Positions 43,446 to 45,572 of a stretch of DNA of 45,572 bases are shown piece by piece (position 1 is the stretch's first letter; each line of letters opens with the position of its first letter). The position numbers were made by a program, and so were the translations under genes. The DNA is from Fidelibacterota bacterium. GTDB taxonomy: Bacteria; Pseudomonadota; Alphaproteobacteria; Rhodospirillales; Rhodospirillaceae. The notes under the pieces are model-generated. The model did not search any database. It was not told the DNA's origin and saw nothing but the letters and a program-made list of their open reading frames with translations. The stretch spans positions 1-45,572 of the forward strand of contig CANJBL010000020.1 in NCBI GenBank assembly GCA_947472795.1, in the 5' to 3' direction.

Positions 43446-45467
43446 TTGAGCGGCACAAGGTTCAGGCGGCTGTTGCAGGTCATGGCCGATGAGTCGGGTG
43501 TGGCTGGGCTCCTCATTGCCATGCTGATCGCCGTCATCGCCTTCACGGCGATCGAAGTCATCCTTAATGGAAATATCTTCCCGGCCGGCTTCAAGGAGCG
43601 CCCAAGAGGGCAGGCGAATTTTTCACGCGTGCGAAATGCCCTCCAGGCTTATGCGCAGGCCAATGGACGCCTGCCATGCCCCATGGCCGCAGCTCAGATT
43701 GGCACCGGCACCGCCGGCCAAGAAGCGGCAACGTGCAACGCTAACGCCGTGGCACGTGGCATTGTGCCCTGGAAGACCATCAATTTGCCGGAAGCCGATG
43801 TGCTTGATGGCTTCAAAAATCACTTTCTGACCTATGACGTGGCGGCCGTTGCGGCAACCCATACATGCCCCGGCGCATTGCCTCCGGTGCCCGCCAGTGT
43901 CGCGGCCAACACCAGCTACATTATGACGAGCAGTACCGCTGCCACGCCTACGACCGGCGAGACGACGAACCGCTACATCGCTGCGATCGTCAGTCATGGT
44001 GAGAATGGTTTGGGTTCTCTAAATCAAGGTGGCGGAACGGCTTCAGCGCCAACTTCTGCGGTAGAACAGCAGAACGTGTCCACGCTGACCTCTCAGGTCA
44101 TTGCGAAGCCTGCAGCAAATCTCGATACATCGTCATCAACGTACTTCGACGATACTGTTTATCTGATCGAGTACGGTGTCGGGAAAGGGCAGTTCAAACT
44201 TTGCGTTGATGACGGTGCGACGGCGACCGCCACAAGCGGGCAACAGGCTGACCTTAATGCCGTGCTTACGGGCACAGGCTCGCTCGGCAGATCTCTGTCC
44301 GGATCAGTCAATGTTACGCGCCGCGATGGCGCGACCGATACGGCGAAAGTCACCATCACCGGTTCAGGTAATATTTTTGGCGGCGGAGGAGGTTATGGTA
44401 TTGGCGATGCCAATGTCGATTTCGGCGAGAATCTTACGATCGCGATTGGCCGACATTGGGACCATTTTTCCCTGGCAGCTATTCCCACGGGAACCAGCGG
44501 TCACAATGAAATTAGTGTCTCGGGTTATGACGGCGATCACCTGGTAGGCACCCGCATTCTCGCCGATAGCACCACGTCTCAGACAAATACGTTTGGATCT
44601 TTAGGTTTCGGCGGGGCCTATTTCAATACACTCGTTCTTACGCCCGTGCGGAGCGATGGTGCATTCAGTCTGGTGAATGTACGCGTTTGCTACTTTGTTT
44701 TTCCATGCGCGGTCACACCTAACAGCCATCCTGTCGAAATGGCGACGGCCTTCTACAGCGACGGAACGCCGCGTGTACGACTGACGACGCGGCCCAGCGG
44801 AACAACCTCCGCCGATACGAGCCCCATTGGGGCGAACGATGCCACCATGACTTCAGCTGGCGGCGTCATGGGCTTAGGCTACGGGACAACCTTCGCCGTT
44901 TCCGATGGCGCAACCACACTCGTGAGCTTTTCCAATGCTGTGATTGGGGCCGTGACGAACGCCACGGCCGTGGGCGGCGACATCTATTTTTATGACTCGA
45001 ATAATTTGCACCTCTATTCCAGCCGCCGGAGTACAACCACGGCATATCAGCCCACCGGGATCACCGACGGCAGCGCGAGTACACTTTTTAGCTGCGGCGG
45101 CCACCAGCTTTGGGCTGTCTATGATGCCATCTTCTTTGAGGCTAAGACCCCGGTTGGCGCGACGACTTGCGACCTCTATCGCATGCGTGCCGATGAAAGC
45201 ACCGCGACCCTTGTGCCGCTGCCGACGGCAGACATGCACGAAGGCGTAGGCGGGGACGCGAACCAGTTTTTTGTCGGTGCTAACAAGTTATATGTGACGG
45301 CACGCAACGCATCCATTGGTTACGAGCTCTTCCGCTTCGATCCTTTGCAGGATGTGACCGATTATGAATCGTACGACCTGACAGTGGGTGCATCGGATAC
45401 CGCATTCGATTTTGCGACCTACCTGTGCGTCGTCAAAGCATTTGGGACAGATTGGGGCGTGATTTAG
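43446..45467 (+). CDS. Large pilin-like envelope protein with beta-rich C-terminal region
   Basis: A 673-aa protein. The proposed start is a TTG at 43446 with GAGAAGG eight bases before it; ATG 43482 is the alternative. The N-terminus (RFRRLLQVMADESGVAG followed by a long hydrophobic helix LLIAMLIAVIAFTAIEV) resembles Flp/TadE or pseudopilin anchors. The next part, VRNALQAYAQANGRLPCPMA, is the pattern of pseudopilin-like proteins just after the anchor. The rest, over 550 residues, is Ser/Thr/Gly/Asp-rich and beta-like, with a Gly-rich turn (GSGNIFGGGGGYGIG), a few cysteines and late propeller-like repeats (GGDIYFYDSNNLHLYSS, ANQFFVGANKLYVTARN). It may be a surface adhesin or a minor pilin with a large head. 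The stop lies 5 bp before a probable IS end, so the natural C-terminus may be lost. Confidence 0.7.
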   Translation: MSGTRFRRLLQVMADESGVAGLLIAMLIAVIAFTAIEVILNGNIFPAGFKERPRGQANFSRVRNALQAYAQANGRLPCPMAAAQIGTGTAGQEAATCNANAVARGIVPWKTINLPEADVLDGFKNHFLTYDVAAVAATHTCPGALPPVPASVAANTSYIMTSSTAATPTTGETTNRYIAAIVSHGENGLGSLNQGGGTASAPTSAVEQQNVSTLTSQVIAKPAANLDTSSSTYFDDTVYLIEYGVGKGQFKLCVDDGATATATSGQQADLNAVLTGTGSLGRSLSGSVNVTRRDGATDTAKVTITGSGNIFGGGGGYGIGDANVDFGENLTIAIGRHWDHFSLAAIPTGTSGHNEISVSGYDGDHLVGTRILADSTTSQTNTFGSLGFGGAYFNTLVLTPVRSDGAFSLVNVRVCYFVFPCAVTPNSHPVEMATAFYSDGTPRVRLTTRPSGTTSADTSPIGANDATMTSAGGVMGLGYGTTFAVSDGATTLVSFSNAVIGAVTNATAVGGDIYFYDSNNLHLYSSRRSTTTAYQPTGITDGSASTLFSCGGHQLWAVYDAIFFEAKTPVGATTCDLYRMRADESTATLVPLPTADMHEGVGGDANQFFVGANKLYVTARNASIGYELFRFDPLQDVTDYESYDLTVGASDTAFDFATYLCVVKAFGTDWGVI

Positions 45468-45472
45468 CGGAG

Positions 45473-45572
45473 TGTTGGCCTCATCTGGTTTTTCGATCTT
45501 AGGCGGCGAGCTTGCGGTGAAGCAAGCGACGATGTTCGATGGTTTTCCGTTTGATGCGGTGTCGTTCCTGCA
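45473..45572 (-). mobile_element. Probable end of an IS3-type insertion sequence (partial)
   Basis: The last 100 bp look like the edge of an insertion sequence. A candidate terminal repeat starts at TGTTGGCCTC (45473). A minus-strand frame entering from the right edge and stopping at 45499 fits the C-terminus of an IS3-family integrase-core transposase. The element continues beyond the window, so the second end and target duplication cannot be seen. Confidence 0.45.
45499..45572 (-). CDS. Transposase C-terminus (partial)
   Basis: Twenty-three codons are visible, beginning outside the window and ending in a stop at 45499: QERHRIKRKTIEHRRL, then LHRKLAA. The strongly basic tail resembles the end of IS3-family transposases that I recall from other alphaproteobacterial genomes. 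Recognition rests on a short stretch, so confidence is moderate. The DDE catalytic residues would lie further right. Confidence 0.45.
   Translation of the reverse strand, partial: QERHRIKRKTIEHRRLLHRKLAA

Overview
This window is chromosomal, high-GC DNA and most likely comes from an alphaproteobacterium. The support is the clustering of families typical of that class (DUF1489, DUF1289, DUF2336), a TonB-ExbB-ExbD-ExbD-TPR locus, and several PAS/GGDEF signalling proteins. The genus cannot be named from sequence alone. Coding density is high. No rRNA, tRNA, CRISPR array or prophage was seen. The only mobile-element trace is a short fragment at the extreme right edge.

Layout. 0.1-1.4 kb: a free-standing PP2C/SpoIIE-type phosphatase and a DUF1489 protein. 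1.35-6.4 kb, minus strand: a DMT-family transporter, cyclopropane fatty acid synthase and PEP carboxylase. 6.5-8.4 kb: cytosolic MsrB, QueF, a DUF1289 protein and a small unknown. 8.4-10.4 kb, minus strand: two GGDEF proteins, each degenerate in a different way, separated by a cluster of extragenic palindromes. 11.1-15.1 kb: TonB, ExbB, two ExbD paralogues and an exported TPR protein. 15.4-18.6 kb: a three-gene envelope methionine-repair operon (Tat-exported MsrB, a CcdA-thioredoxin fusion with a methionine-rich linker, and an exported MsrA). 18.6-21.0 kb: two small unknowns and a canonical PAS-GGDEF cyclase. 21.15-25.3 kb: transketolase, ribulose-phosphate epimerase and SelO. 25.3-26.5 kb, minus strand: an exported MsrB homologue without catalytic residues, and a small exported protein with IIW repeats. 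26.7-34.7 kb: a Pho-box-preceded pstS-pstC-pstA-pstB-phoU-phoB operon ending in a strong terminator. 35-45.5 kb: an outer-membrane barrel protein, Apt, a VOC protein, an ECF sigma factor between two small membrane proteins, a GMC oxidoreductase, a DctA-type symporter, a DUF2336 protein, glyoxalase I, and a large pilin-like envelope protein next to a probable IS end.

How the genes fit together. Three themes recur. First, methionine oxidation: one MsrA and three MsrB homologues lie within 20 kb. Two catalytic ones and a dedicated transmembrane electron carrier form a cytosolic plus envelope repair system; the third MsrB looks like a binding or structural derivative. Second, cyclic-di-GMP: the three GGDEF proteins look like one active cyclase with a feedback site, one receptor-like protein with a dead active site but intact I-site, and one response regulator with a substituted metal ligand. 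Third, envelope transport: TonB/Exb energy transduction and high-affinity phosphate uptake, the latter with unusually large extracytoplasmic parts on both permeases.

Best candidates for something undescribed: the Met-rich DipZ/Msr operon, the catalytically dead exported MsrB paired with the IIW-repeat protein, the receptor-like GGDEF protein, and the large pilin-like protein at the right edge. All functional statements come from reading motifs by eye; no database search was run.
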